A stretch of 64,000 nt of DNA from Dolichospermum planctonicum. GTDB lineage: Bacteria > Cyanobacteriota > Cyanobacteriia > Cyanobacteriales > Nostocaceae. The notes beneath the pieces were generated by a model. That model made no database searches. It saw only the letters and a list, made by a program, of their open reading frames with translations, and was not told the DNA's origin. The position numbers and the translations under genes are program-made. Below, piece after piece: positions 55,258-63,779 of this stretch. The first letter of the stretch is position 1. Every line of letters starts with the position of its first letter. The stretch spans positions 40,220-104,219 of the forward strand of contig NZ_BJCF01000008.1 of assembly GCF_005402965.1 (NCBI RefSeq), read 5' to 3'.

Positions 55258-56883
55258 ATGACTTATTCACAACAGCCAGAAAATAAAAATCAGCAAAATC
55301 GTACTGTACCGGAGTTAGTGGAGTATATCCAAGCTTTGACTACAGAAATTCAAGAATTGTATTGTTTAGACCAAATACCTTGGGTGGTAGGCTATTCCGG
55401 TGGAAAAGACAGCACTGCTACTTTACAGCTTATTTGGAATGCAATTTCTGGACTCCCACCGGAAAAAAGAACTAAAAAAATATATGTCATTACTACAGAC
55501 ACACTTGTAGAAAATCCTATTATTGCGGCTTGGGTACGTAATTCGTTAGAACAAATGAAATTTGAGTCACAAAAGCAAGGATTACCATTTGAACCCCATT
55601 TATTAAGTCCAGATTTTAAAGAAACATTTTGGGTAGGTTTAATTGGTAAGGGTTATCCAGCCCCAAGAGGAAAATTTCGTTGGTGTACAGAACGTCTTAA
55701 AATTAATCCTTCTAATCGGTTTATTCGTGATGTTGTTCGTAATAATGGAGAAGCAATTGTTGTATTAGGAACGCGCAAAGCTGAGAGCTTAAAACGCGCC
55801 CATAGAATGAAAAAGTTAGAAGCTCAGAGAGTAAGAGATCACCTAAGTCCTAATATGAATTTACCAAACTCTTTAGTTTATAGTCCTATTGAAGATTGGG
55901 AAAATGATGATGTATGGATTTATTTAATGCAATGGGAAAATCCCTGGAAATACAGTAATAAAGAGTTATTTGCTATTTATCGAGGTGCATCTGCTGATAA
56001 TGAATGTCCTTTAGTTGTTGATACAACTACTCCCAGTTGTGGAAGTTCCCGTTTTGGTTGCTGGGTTTGTACTCTTGTTAGTCAAGATAAATCATTAACA
56101 GCAATGATTCAAAATGATGAAGAAAAAGAATGGATGCAACCATTATTAGATTTTCGCAAAGAATTAGATTTAGAAGAGAACCGTAACCGGAGAGATTTTC
56201 GCCGTAGACGTGGAGGTGTCCAACTGTATGAACGTAATTTAGAAGGTGAAGTATCTATTGAACCTATTCCTGGTCCATATCTTAAAGAAGCGCGGGAAGA
56301 TTTTTTAAGAAAGCTGCTAAAAGTTGAAAAGCAAATTCGTCAAACAGCACCGGAAAATATGCGTGACATCACCCTACTTACTATAGAAGAATTAAGTGAA
56401 ATTCGCCGAATCTGGTTAGAAGAAAGACACGAATTTGATGATAGTGTTCCCCGAATATATGAAGAAGTGACAGGAGAAGTATTTAAAGATCCCCGTCCTG
56501 GTGCAGATCAAAGTATACTTGGTAGTGATGAATGGGGAGTATTAGAAGAAATTTGTGACGGTGACGGAATGCACTTAGAATTAATGGCCAGACTATTAGA
56601 TACAGAAAGACAATTTAAGAAAAAAACTCGCCGTGTGGGTATTTACGAAAGCCTAGAAAAATGCTTTGATACAAGTTCCCGTTCTCCAGAAGTAGCCATT
56701 AGAAATGCCCATTTAAAAAGAGATTTACGACAAGCAGCATTAGAAGGTGATGTTGCTACAGTGCGAGAAAAAGTCAAACAATTAACATTAGGAGATAGCC
56801 CGGATAAAGAAGAGAGTAAACCACAAACTTGGGCTAATTTCAAATATGCACAAAAGAACTTAGATAATAGCCCAGACCAATAG
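55258..56883 (+). CDS. dndC: DNA phosphorothioation protein DndC (PAPS-reductase-like)
   Basis: DndC activates the DNA phosphate with ATP for sulfur insertion and carries an iron-sulfur cluster. The 541-aa protein has the PP-loop SGGKDS (residues 47-52), RWCTERLKINP (C143) and a C261-x6-C268-x2-C271 triad (SCGSSRFGCWVC). The C-terminal half is the DndC-specific extension. The start ATG comes right after AAGTAGGGGAAAA. No dndA-like cysteine desulfurase is adjacent, so a general IscS must supply sulfur. Confidence 0.95.
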   Translation: MTYSQQPENKNQQNRTVPELVEYIQALTTEIQELYCLDQIPWVVGYSGGKDSTATLQLIWNAISGLPPEKRTKKIYVITTDTLVENPIIAAWVRNSLEQMKFESQKQGLPFEPHLLSPDFKETFWVGLIGKGYPAPRGKFRWCTERLKINPSNRFIRDVVRNNGEAIVVLGTRKAESLKRAHRMKKLEAQRVRDHLSPNMNLPNSLVYSPIEDWENDDVWIYLMQWENPWKYSNKELFAIYRGASADNECPLVVDTTTPSCGSSRFGCWVCTLVSQDKSLTAMIQNDEEKEWMQPLLDFRKELDLEENRNRRDFRRRRGGVQLYERNLEGEVSIEPIPGPYLKEAREDFLRKLLKVEKQIRQTAPENMRDITLLTIEELSEIRRIWLEERHEFDDSVPRIYEEVTGEVFKDPRPGADQSILGSDEWGVLEEICDGDGMHLELMARLLDTERQFKKKTRRVGIYESLEKCFDTSSRSPEVAIRNAHLKRDLRQAALEGDVATVREKVKQLTLGDSPDKEESKPQTWANFKYAQKNLDNSPDQ

Positions 56884-57111
56884 AATACTTCCTTCCCAGG
56901 GTAAGAATAACTTCTTCTTTCTTGTTCCTTTTTTCTTCGCGTTCTTCGCTCCTATCCCTTCGGGACGCTCTGCGAACGTGGTTCATTTAATCCATATTCT
57001 TCGGTGGGAAGAAAGTAATATATTTAACCTTCCCATAGTCATCCGATAGATAACAATATCAATCTCAAATCCCAAATCTAAAATCCCAAATCTAAAATCC
57101 AAAATTGTATC
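56884..57111. other. dndC-dndD spacer with interspersed repeats
   Basis: This 228-bp gap contains CGCTCCTATCCCTTCGGGAC followed by GCTCTGCGAACG (about 56948-56979), a common cyanobacterial repeat, and then heptamer-like AAATCCCAAATCTAA units (57066-57104). It is unusual for dndC and dndD, usually overlapping, to be separated by repeats. Confidence 0.7.
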
Positions 57112-59100
57112 ATGATCTTCCTAGAATTAGTTCTGCAAAACTTTGGTCCTTATGCTGGTAAACAAATCATCAACCTCAACCCCCAAATTGATGAAGATAA
57201 CGCCCGCCCAATTATCCTTTTAGGGGGAATGAATGGTGGCGGAAAAACTACCTTAATAGATGCCATTCGTCTCGCATTATATGGACAACGCGCCCAATGT
57301 TCAACTAGAGGAAATCTGAGTTATAGTGATTTTTTAACCCAATGTGTCAACAGTAAAGCTAACCCCACAGAAAAAACCAGAATTGAATTGGTTTTTGAAC
57401 ATATCGAAGAAGATAGACCCATACAATATCGCGTTGTGCGGACTTGGGAAAAAAATCCTAAAGACGGTAAAGACCATTTAGGGATTTTAGGTGATGATGA
57501 AACTTGGCCAATTGATTCATTAGCAAATATTTGGGATGAATATATAGAAAATATCTTACCTTTAGGTATTTCCAATTTATTTCTCTTTGACGGTGAACAA
57601 GTTAAAGAACTTGCAGAACAGGAAATACCACCACCCATAGTTGTTGACGCAATTAATGGACTTTTGGGTTTAGAATTAGCAGATAAATTAGCAATTGATT
57701 TAGAGATTTTAGTGAATCGCAAAAAACGAGAATTTGCAGACAATAAAGATTTAGGTAAATTAGAAGAAATTGAAACTAAACTGCATGAAAAACAGCAAGA
57801 ATATGAAAATAATCGGCAAAGACTAGCAACTGTTAATATGAAAGTTGCAGAATTAGAAAAAATTCAGGAAGAAGCCTTAGATAAATTTGTGAATGAAGGT
57901 GGTAAAATTGCTGCTGAACGTAGTCAATTAGAAAAACAAAGAGAAGAGAAAATCAAACTTGCTAATAACGTCCGTGAGTCCTTATGTGAATTAGCAGGTG
58001 ATGTTTTACCTTTAGCGTTAATTAGTCCTTTATTATCTCAAATTCAAAGACAGGGAGAAAAAGAACTGAAAACTCAACAAATTCAATTAGCTAAAGATGT
58101 CTTAATTGCGAGAGATGAAAGATTAATTAATTGGCTAAGACAATTAAATATAGAGAATACTAATATTAGTAATATTCAATCTTTTTTAGCTGAAGATATC
58201 AATAACTTATATAGCAATAACTTATCCATAGAAAATACCTGGTTAAATGCAGATGAAGAAAGTTTAAGTTTAGTTGACAATATAACCTATCGGTTGCAAA
58301 TTGGTCAAAATACAGCCCAAAAACAATTAGATGAATTAACTAATTATGAAGAAGAAATACTCACCCTAGAAAGACAAGTACAAACAGCGGCCGCACCAGA
58401 GGAATATATGAAATTACAAAAAGCAGTTAAACAGGCACAAACTGGATTTAATCAAATTAGATATCAAGCAGAAATGATGAATCAAAAACTGATAGAATTA
58501 GAAGCAGAAACCAAAAAACTGAGACAAGAATTAAATGAATATACAGTAGAAAATCTCAAATATCAAAATAGTGAACATATTATTAATTCTGCCGGAAAAG
58601 TGCAACAAACATTAAAAATATTTCGAGAAAGATTAACCCTGAGAAAATTGAATAAATTAGAAGAAGAAGTAAAAAACTGCTTTCTATATTTATTACATAA
58701 ATCAGACCTAGTACATCGCATAGCCATAGACAGTAAAACCTTCGGCTTATCATTATATGATTTAAATGGAAAACCGGTTCCCAAACATCGGCTTTCAGCA
58801 GGAGAAAAACAACTATTAGCGATCGCATTTTTGTGGGGATTAGCTAAAGTATCAGGAAGACGTTTACCCATAGCCATAGACACCCCCTTAGGAAGACTAG
58901 ACTCCTCTCACCGTAACAACTTAGTAGAAAGATATTTTCCCTCAGCCAGCCATCAAGTAATTCTCCTTTCCACCGACACCGAAATTGCGAAAAAAGAATA
59001 TCAAAACCTGCAAGAAACCGAAGCCATAGCCCGTGAATACCTACTCCAATACAACTCCAGCAAACGAGAAACCACAATCAAACCTGGTTATTTTTGGTAA
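57112..59100 (+). CDS. dndD: DNA phosphorothioation ATPase DndD
   Basis: DndD is an SMC-like ATPase that may nick or remodel DNA for sulfur insertion. The 662-aa protein has Walker A GGMNGGGKTT (about residues 38-47), FLFDGEQVKEL (about 158-168), coiled coils (about 195-290 and 380-520), the signature LSAGEKQLLAIAFLWG (about 562-577) and Walker B LPIAIDTPLGRLDSSHRNNL (about 585-604). All motifs are present. Its stop TAA lies in the first GGTAATG unit of the repeat that separates it from the next gene. Confidence 0.95.
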   Translation: MIFLELVLQNFGPYAGKQIINLNPQIDEDNARPIILLGGMNGGGKTTLIDAIRLALYGQRAQCSTRGNLSYSDFLTQCVNSKANPTEKTRIELVFEHIEEDRPIQYRVVRTWEKNPKDGKDHLGILGDDETWPIDSLANIWDEYIENILPLGISNLFLFDGEQVKELAEQEIPPPIVVDAINGLLGLELADKLAIDLEILVNRKKREFADNKDLGKLEEIETKLHEKQQEYENNRQRLATVNMKVAELEKIQEEALDKFVNEGGKIAAERSQLEKQREEKIKLANNVRESLCELAGDVLPLALISPLLSQIQRQGEKELKTQQIQLAKDVLIARDERLINWLRQLNIENTNISNIQSFLAEDINNLYSNNLSIENTWLNADEESLSLVDNITYRLQIGQNTAQKQLDELTNYEEEILTLERQVQTAAAPEEYMKLQKAVKQAQTGFNQIRYQAEMMNQKLIELEAETKKLRQELNEYTVENLKYQNSEHIINSAGKVQQTLKIFRERLTLRKLNKLEEEVKNCFLYLLHKSDLVHRIAIDSKTFGLSLYDLNGKPVPKHRLSAGEKQLLAIAFLWGLAKVSGRRLPIAIDTPLGRLDSSHRNNLVERYFPSASHQVILLSTDTEIAKKEYQNLQETEAIAREYLLQYNSSKRETTIKPGYFW

Positions 59101-59151
59101 TGGGTAATGGGTAATGGGTAATGGGTCATGGGTAATGGGTAATGGGTAATG
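59096..59151. repeat. GGTAATG heptamer tandem repeat (8 units)
   Basis: There are eight units, the fifth being GGTCATG. The first carries the dndD stop codon and the last carries the start codon of the next gene. Confidence 0.95.
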
Positions 59152-59511
59152 GGTAGACCAGATTTTGAAGAGTTACAAGTGTATAAATTATCGGAAAAAT
59201 TAGCAAATGAAATTTGGAAAGTGGTTATGGGATGGGATAATTTTAGTAAAGATACAATTGGTAAGCAGATTGTGCATTCAGCAGATAGCATTGGAGCAAA
59301 TATAGCAGAGGGTAGAGGACGTTATAACTTTCAAGACAATAAACGCTTTATTAAAATAGCTAGAGGTTCTCTTAATGAAACAATTCATTGGTTGCGGCTT
59401 GCTTATGCCCGTAATTTATTAACAGTTGAACAAGTAAATATTCTCAAACCGATAATTCATGAACTTCCCGCAAAGTTAAATGCTTATTTAAATTCGATTG
59501 GTAATGACTAA
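59149..59511 (+). CDS. Four-helix bundle protein (23S rRNA intervening-sequence type)
   Basis: This 120-aa protein starts MGRPDFEELQVYKLSEKLAN and has KQIVHSADSIGANIAEGRGR (about residues 43-62) and ETIHWLRLAYARNLL, the hallmarks of the four-helix bundle family first named from intervening sequences of 23S rRNA genes. These behave as small mobile passengers, and their biochemical role is unknown. It sits between dndD and dndE and is flanked by heptamer repeats of opposite orientation, so it looks like an insertion in the operon. Confidence 0.9.
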   Translation: MGRPDFEELQVYKLSEKLANEIWKVVMGWDNFSKDTIGKQIVHSADSIGANIAEGRGRYNFQDNKRFIKIARGSLNETIHWLRLAYARNLLTVEQVNILKPIIHELPAKLNAYLNSIGND

Positions 59512-59521
59512 TAGATTTTTC

Positions 59522-59563
59522 CAATTACCAATTACCAATTACCAATTACCAATTACCAATTAC
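59522..59563. repeat. CAATTAC heptamer tandem repeat (6 units)
   Basis: Six perfect CAATTAC units precede the dndE start by a few bases. Read on the other strand they are GTAATTG, nearly the same as the GGTAATG repeat before the four-helix-bundle gene. Confidence 0.95.
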
Positions 59564-59570
59564 CAAAATC

Positions 59571-59966
59571 ATGGAATCACCAATAGAAAGAATCAAACTT
59601 TCCCAAACAGCCAAAGAACAACTACTCAAACTCAAACGCAGCACCAAAATCGAACAATGGAACATATTATGTCGGTGGGCTTTTTGTCGTTCTCTTGCAG
59701 AACCCGCAGCACCGTCACCTGTACCTATTCCCCAAGATAGCAACGTGGAGATGACATGGCGGGTTTTTGGGGGAGAAATAGCGGATATTTTACTGTTGGC
59801 TCTCAAACAACGCTGTTACAATGACGGTTTAGATACAGATAGAGAGACCCTAATTACCCAATTTCGCTTACACTTACATAGAGGTATTGGCTACCTAGCA
59901 GGAGATCAGAATATTAAGAAAATTGAAGATCTAATTGAACTGTCCACAAAGAAAGTAAGATCCTGA
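59571..59966 (+). CDS. dndE: DNA phosphorothioation protein DndE
   Basis: DndE is a small DNA-binding protein of the modification complex. The 131-aa product begins MESPIERIKLSQTAKEQLLK and has WNILCRWAFCRSLAE (about residues 25-39), MTWRVFGGEIADILLLAL (about 62-79) and FRLHLHRGIGYL (about 99-110), all typical. It is separated from dndD by the inserted gene and repeats. The start ATG lies a few bases after the heptamer repeat, so its ribosome-binding site is poor. Confidence 0.9.
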   Translation: MESPIERIKLSQTAKEQLLKLKRSTKIEQWNILCRWAFCRSLAEPAAPSPVPIPQDSNVEMTWRVFGGEIADILLLALKQRCYNDGLDTDRETLITQFRLHLHRGIGYLAGDQNIKKIEDLIELSTKKVRS

Positions 59967-60020
59967 TTTTGCGATCGTTGTGCCACCCCAATGGCCGATA
60001 ACTGCAAATATCCTAAGTGA

Positions 60021-60250
60021 CGAGGAAAAGTAAATTACCCACCATTTCCCTGAGGGTAAGTGGGAGCTTTAAAAGCCCAGAGTTTACCCGACTAAGTGTT
60101 AAATCACTACGATTTTCAGGTCATCTCACCTACAAATACGCAGCCAGTTTGTAGCTGGTGAGGTTAACAGTTAAACAGGCTTATTGGGTTAATCCAGTGC
60201 TGTTGCGTAAAAAGCCTTTAAATCTTTGTCTAGGCTAACATTACCCGCAA
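60021..60250 (+). ncRNA. HEARO (IscB omega) RNA-like sequence
   Basis: This non-coding block directly precedes an IscB start. It has nested stems CTCACC/GGTGAG (60125-60130 with 60157-60162) and TACAAA/TTTGTA (60131-60136 with 60148-60153), plus TACCC/GGGTA (60036-60040 with 60054-60058). A GTGA at 60017-60020 precedes it, as expected from the known HEARO insertion site. Boundaries are approximate. Confidence 0.65.
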
Positions 60251-60261
60251 GGAGGGACAAT

Positions 60262-60525
60262 ATGTCCAAAGTATTTGTTTTAGATACCAACTTCACGCCA
60301 TTAAACCCAATTCATAAGGAATATCACATAAGTTTTGTAAACGCATTCACGCAAAGGATGGTTATTTGTATGCAGTATAAAAGATTTGTTAATTGCTCAA
60401 CTGTCCCTCTCATTGTTTGTGCTGGCACACAAAATTACTCAAGGGAAGTTTCACAATTAACCCTCCATTCCTCCCATCACCAAACTGAGTACAGTTTTGG
60501 TGGGGGTCTCCTGGAGGAGGTTTAG
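60262..60525 (+). pseudogene. IscB N-terminal remnant (RRXRR/PLMP domain)
   Basis: From the ATG, after an AAGGAGGGA ribosome-binding site, the frame reads MSKVFVLDTNFTPLNPIHKE, the start of IscB proteins (VFVLDTNxxPLNP). After about 20 residues the match ends and 67 unrelated residues follow to the stop. The HNH and RuvC domains are gone. Together with the RNA-like sequence upstream it is a decayed IscB locus. The fused open frame runs to the base before the next gene. Confidence 0.8.
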
Positions 60526-61812
60526 ATGAATCCAGTCAAGTCCCTACTGCGAGTTTTCGGTAGCCCAAAAATGGCGGCCTTGATCCTACTCGGATTTTCA
60601 TCCGGGTTGCCCTTGTTTTTGACCAGCAAGACCTTACAAGCATGGATGACCGTTGAGAAGGTAGATTTAACCGCTATCGGCTTATTTAGCCTGGTAGGTG
60701 TGCCATATTCCTTAAAATTTCTCTGGTCACCGGTGTTAGACTGGTTTACATTACCATTTTTAGGCAGAAGACGGGGTTGGCTAATTGTAATTCAAATTGG
60801 GTTATTAATAGCGATCGCGGCCATGTCCCTACAGCAACCCAAACAAGCCCTGCAATTCCTAGCTATTAACGCTGTCGTCATTGCCTTCCTGAGCGCCACC
60901 CAAGACATCGCTGCTGATGCTTACCGTACGGATATTCTCGAACCGCTGGAAATGGGCGCAGGTGCAGCAGTATTTGTACTAGGTTATCGCATTGCTTTAC
61001 TACTCACAGGCTCTTTAGCCCTGATTCTTGCTGATAGAATAGCTTGGTCATCAGTATACTTATTCATGTCCGTAGGTATGGGACTAGGGATTATTGCCAC
61101 TTTGTTTGCACCAGAACCCAAAGAAATCAATCCCCCAGCATCTTTAACCGAGGCTGTAATTCTGCCCTTTGGGGAATTTATCCAGCGTCAAGGATTGGTT
61201 CAAGCTATACTTACTCTGCTATTTATTGTCCTTTATAAACTCGGTGATTCCTTTGTCAATAATATGTCCACACCGTTTTTACTGCAAACGGGCTTCACAC
61301 AAACCGACATTGGCGCAATTCAAGGCGGTATGGGATTAATAGCCACAATAGTTGGTACATTGGCAGGGGGCGCGTTTTTGAGTAAAATTGGATTAAATCG
61401 CTCACTTTGGGTATTTGGTGCTTTACAAGCAGTCAGCAACCTAGCCTATCTAATTCTGGCACAAGTTGGTAAAAATTATCAGTTTCTCCTCCTGACAATT
61501 AATATAGAAAACTTTTGTGCTGGATTAGGAACAGCGGCCTTTGTGGCCTTTTTGATGAGTATGTGTAATCAACGGTATTCTGCCACACAATATGCTTTAC
61601 TTTCTAGTTTTATGGCCGTAAGTCGTGATATTCTAGTTGCGCCAGCCGGTTCTTTAGCCAAAAGTACAGGATGGCCGTTATTTTTTGTAATTAGTATCTT
61701 TGCTGCTGTACCGGGACTTCTACTATTACCATTGTTTGCCCCTTGGAATCCCAAACCGTTAGCAATTAACAGACCAGGACTAGAAGAAGAAGATATATGG
61801 GACCCCAAGTAG
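60526..61812 (+). CDS. AmpG-like MFS permease
   Basis: AmpG proteins import muropeptides for cell-wall recycling; cyanobacterial members may take related substrates. The 428-aa protein has about 12 hydrophobic segments and ILLGFSSGLPLFLTSKTLQAWM (given in part as LGFSSGLPLFLTSKTLQAW, about residues 22-40), FLGRRRGW and QDIAADAYRTDILEP (about 126-140), typical of AmpG/MFS. A GGAGGAGG ribosome-binding site precedes it. The next gene overlaps its end by 16 bp. Confidence 0.88.
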   Translation: MNPVKSLLRVFGSPKMAALILLGFSSGLPLFLTSKTLQAWMTVEKVDLTAIGLFSLVGVPYSLKFLWSPVLDWFTLPFLGRRRGWLIVIQIGLLIAIAAMSLQQPKQALQFLAINAVVIAFLSATQDIAADAYRTDILEPLEMGAGAAVFVLGYRIALLLTGSLALILADRIAWSSVYLFMSVGMGLGIIATLFAPEPKEINPPASLTEAVILPFGEFIQRQGLVQAILTLLFIVLYKLGDSFVNNMSTPFLLQTGFTQTDIGAIQGGMGLIATIVGTLAGGAFLSKIGLNRSLWVFGALQAVSNLAYLILAQVGKNYQFLLLTINIENFCAGLGTAAFVAFLMSMCNQRYSATQYALLSSFMAVSRDILVAPAGSLAKSTGWPLFFVISIFAAVPGLLLLPLFAPWNPKPLAINRPGLEEEDIWDPK

Positions 61813-62201
61813 TTATTATTGCTGGTACATTCGTTCTCATAGTCACAGGTTTATTACTGGGCTATGTCATCTCACAATTAGTTCTGCAAAATCTGGCTTT
61901 TAATTTCCTCACACTACTAGGAACAATTAGTCTGATTCTGATTTTTGGTACACTCTATTACGTCTTATTTTGGCAATTACGGAGAGAACCCCAGAAAACA
62001 GTTACTCCCACCATACTCAAGCAACCAGAGGAAGAATTTACTAGCAATTACTTAAAAAATCGCCTAATTGCTAGATTATCTGGAGATGTGGCTGCTGCGG
62101 AAAGACTCATTCAACAAGCCAAGGAAAACGCTCCGGAAATGCCAGAAAATTGGTATTGTGAAAAGGTCTTAGATGAATTAGACCAAAATCAGGAATCGTA
62201 G
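61797..62201 (+). CDS. Hypothetical membrane protein
   Basis: I do not recognise this 134-aa protein. It has two N-terminal hydrophobic segments (IIAGTFVLIVTGLLLGYVIS and LTLLGTISLILIFGTLYYVL, about residues 7-26 and 38-57) and a soluble C-terminal tail rich in Glu and Lys with a GDVAAAERLIQQAK helix. Its start overlaps the AmpG-like gene by 16 bp, so it is likely co-translated with it. Confidence 0.7.
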   Translation: MGPQVVIIAGTFVLIVTGLLLGYVISQLVLQNLAFNFLTLLGTISLILIFGTLYYVLFWQLRREPQKTVTPTILKQPEEEFTSNYLKNRLIARLSGDVAAAERLIQQAKENAPEMPENWYCEKVLDELDQNQES

Positions 62202-62267
62202 CCAGCCTTTACCAAATTGGAATAATTGCTAAAATCAAGATAGTCCCTATTTATTCACACGAACACC

Positions 62268-62405
62268 ATGGCCTTTTTACGTCAATATATCGCCCCTTTG
62301 ATTGCAGTCTTGATTTTTACCTTTGCTTTGGTCGCAGTCAGCGCCAGGATCTTTTTACCATCGGACATGGCTGCCCCCGCACCTATTGGGATCATAATTA
62401 AGTAA
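62268..62405 (+). CDS. Small single-pass membrane protein
   Basis: The 45-codon frame reads MAFLRQYIAPLIAVLIFTFA and then LVAVSARIFLPSDMAAPAPI, a basic N-terminus, one membrane span (about residues 8-24) and a short tail ending GIIIK. It looks like a conserved small cyanobacterial protein, though I cannot name it. The GNAT gene follows immediately (stop 62405, next frame 62406). Confidence 0.65.
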   Translation: MAFLRQYIAPLIAVLIFTFALVAVSARIFLPSDMAAPAPIGIIIK

Positions 62406-62909
62406 TTGGGGAATCAGTCCATTTTGAATTTACTCCCAGGCTATGCTATTGAGCAAGGTTCTACCGTAGATCAAGCCCTCTTGGTAAAATTCATGGAGCG
62501 GACTTACCAAGAACAATTCCCCAATCAAAACTTTTCTCACCTAACCCGTACCGTTGAACAATATTTGTCCCGTGATACCCCTTTATGGTGGGTATATGAT
62601 GAACAGGAAACAAAAAATCACCACCAATCACCCATAGGCTGTCTTTGGGTGGGAAATGCTATAGATCAGGTCAGCGGCGATCGCCATCCTCATATTTTTC
62701 TTCTCTATGTGATGCCAGAATATCGCCATAGAGGTATTGGCAAAGCATTAATGAATTATATAGAAAATTGGGCTAAACAAAGGGGATACAGACAAATCGG
62801 ACTACAAGTATTTCAAACAAACACACCCGCATTAGATCTTTATCATCAACTCGGTTATCAAGAACAATCCCTCTGGATGGTAAAATCACTTCAGTCGCGT
62901 GAGAATTGA
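62406..62909 (+). CDS. GNAT-family N-acetyltransferase
   Basis: This 167-aa protein has the acetyl-CoA-binding loop VMPEYRHRGIGKALMNYIEN (about residues 117-136), preceded by FLLYV and followed by the C-terminal GLQVFQTNTPALDLYHQLGY. The start is not certain: TTG at 62406 directly abuts the stop of the small gene, and TTG at 62424 is possible. The substrate could be an amine, amino acid or protein N-terminus. It ends inside an AATTGAC repeat. Confidence 0.85.
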   Translation: MGNQSILNLLPGYAIEQGSTVDQALLVKFMERTYQEQFPNQNFSHLTRTVEQYLSRDTPLWWVYDEQETKNHHQSPIGCLWVGNAIDQVSGDRHPHIFLLYVMPEYRHRGIGKALMNYIENWAKQRGYRQIGLQVFQTNTPALDLYHQLGYQEQSLWMVKSLQSREN

Positions 62910-62929
62910 CAATTGACAATTGACAATTA
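62904..62929. repeat. AATTGAC heptamer repeat
   Basis: Three AATTGAC units (62904-62924) and a degenerate fourth overlap the stop codon of the GNAT gene. Confidence 0.9.
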
Positions 62930-62980
62930 GTAATTCATGAATTACCGCCATCCAGGAATAGGGGTTACAGTGGAATCATT

Positions 62981-63739
62981 ATGTACGACGAATACGAACT
63001 AAGCCTACTTGATACCGAAGGGGAGCTTATTACCCCCCTAGACCAAATAGAACCACTTACTGATGAATCAGAAGTAGAAAAACCTGATGTAGAATTAATG
63101 CTGGTACTCCTGAAAAATCCCCAGCCCCAACAGCGGATGTTAGCAGCGCGTGCTTTTTGCGATCTTCAGGATCAACGAGCAACACCCCATCTCATCCACC
63201 TATTAACAGATAACTGTCCCCTGGTGCGAGTCAGCGCCGCTTATGGTATCGGCCGCAACCCGTCCTCGGAAGCCGTAGCACCATTAATTACTCAACTCAA
63301 CCGCGATGGGAATGGTTATGTTCGCAAAGGAGTAGTATGGGCTTTAGGAAACTGTCGTGATTTTCGTTCCTTAGCACCCCTCACAGATGCCCTCAGAACC
63401 GATATTTCCGCAGTTCGTCTCTGGTCTGCCAGCGCCCTAGCACAGATGACAGAAGTAGGTTATGAAGCCATTGTAGGTGCTATTCCTGCCCTGATTGAAG
63501 CCTTGGTTAAAGACCCTGTAGCCGCTGTGCGTAGTAACTCCGCTTGGACAATCGGCCAGCTTTGTAAAGAACTACCTTCCAATGTCGTCTATGCTACAGC
63601 AATAGACGCGCTAATTCAAGCTTTTGCTGAAGACAAAGACTTAGGAGTCAGAGAAGACACTAAAGCCGCGCTTCTGGGAGTAGGAGATCCTCGCGGTTTA
63701 CAATTAATTGAAACCCTGGAACAAGAAGGATGGTTTTAG
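62981..63739 (+). CDS. HEAT-repeat protein
   Basis: This 252-aa protein begins MYDEYELSLLDTEGELITPL and from about residue 40 consists of HEAT repeats (for example LVRVSAAYGIGRNPSSEAVA, YVRKGVVWALGNCRDFRSLA), including AVRSNSAWTIGQLCKEL. In cyanobacteria such proteins often act as lyases or chaperones for phycobilins or other scaffolds, but no specific role is readable. It is probably cytoplasmic. Confidence 0.9.
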   Translation: MYDEYELSLLDTEGELITPLDQIEPLTDESEVEKPDVELMLVLLKNPQPQQRMLAARAFCDLQDQRATPHLIHLLTDNCPLVRVSAAYGIGRNPSSEAVAPLITQLNRDGNGYVRKGVVWALGNCRDFRSLAPLTDALRTDISAVRLWSASALAQMTEVGYEAIVGAIPALIEALVKDPVAAVRSNSAWTIGQLCKELPSNVVYATAIDALIQAFAEDKDLGVREDTKAALLGVGDPRGLQLIETLEQEGWF

Positions 63740-63779
63740 AGATACACAACTAACGTAGTTAAACCTTGGTCAAACAGTG

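Noticed and set aside
59096..59563. CRISPR array
   Set aside because: The tandem heptamers have no spacers and the units are only 7 bases.
60262..60525. Intact small IscB-related protein
   Set aside because: Only about 20 N-terminal residues match; the rest is unrelated, so it is treated as a remnant.
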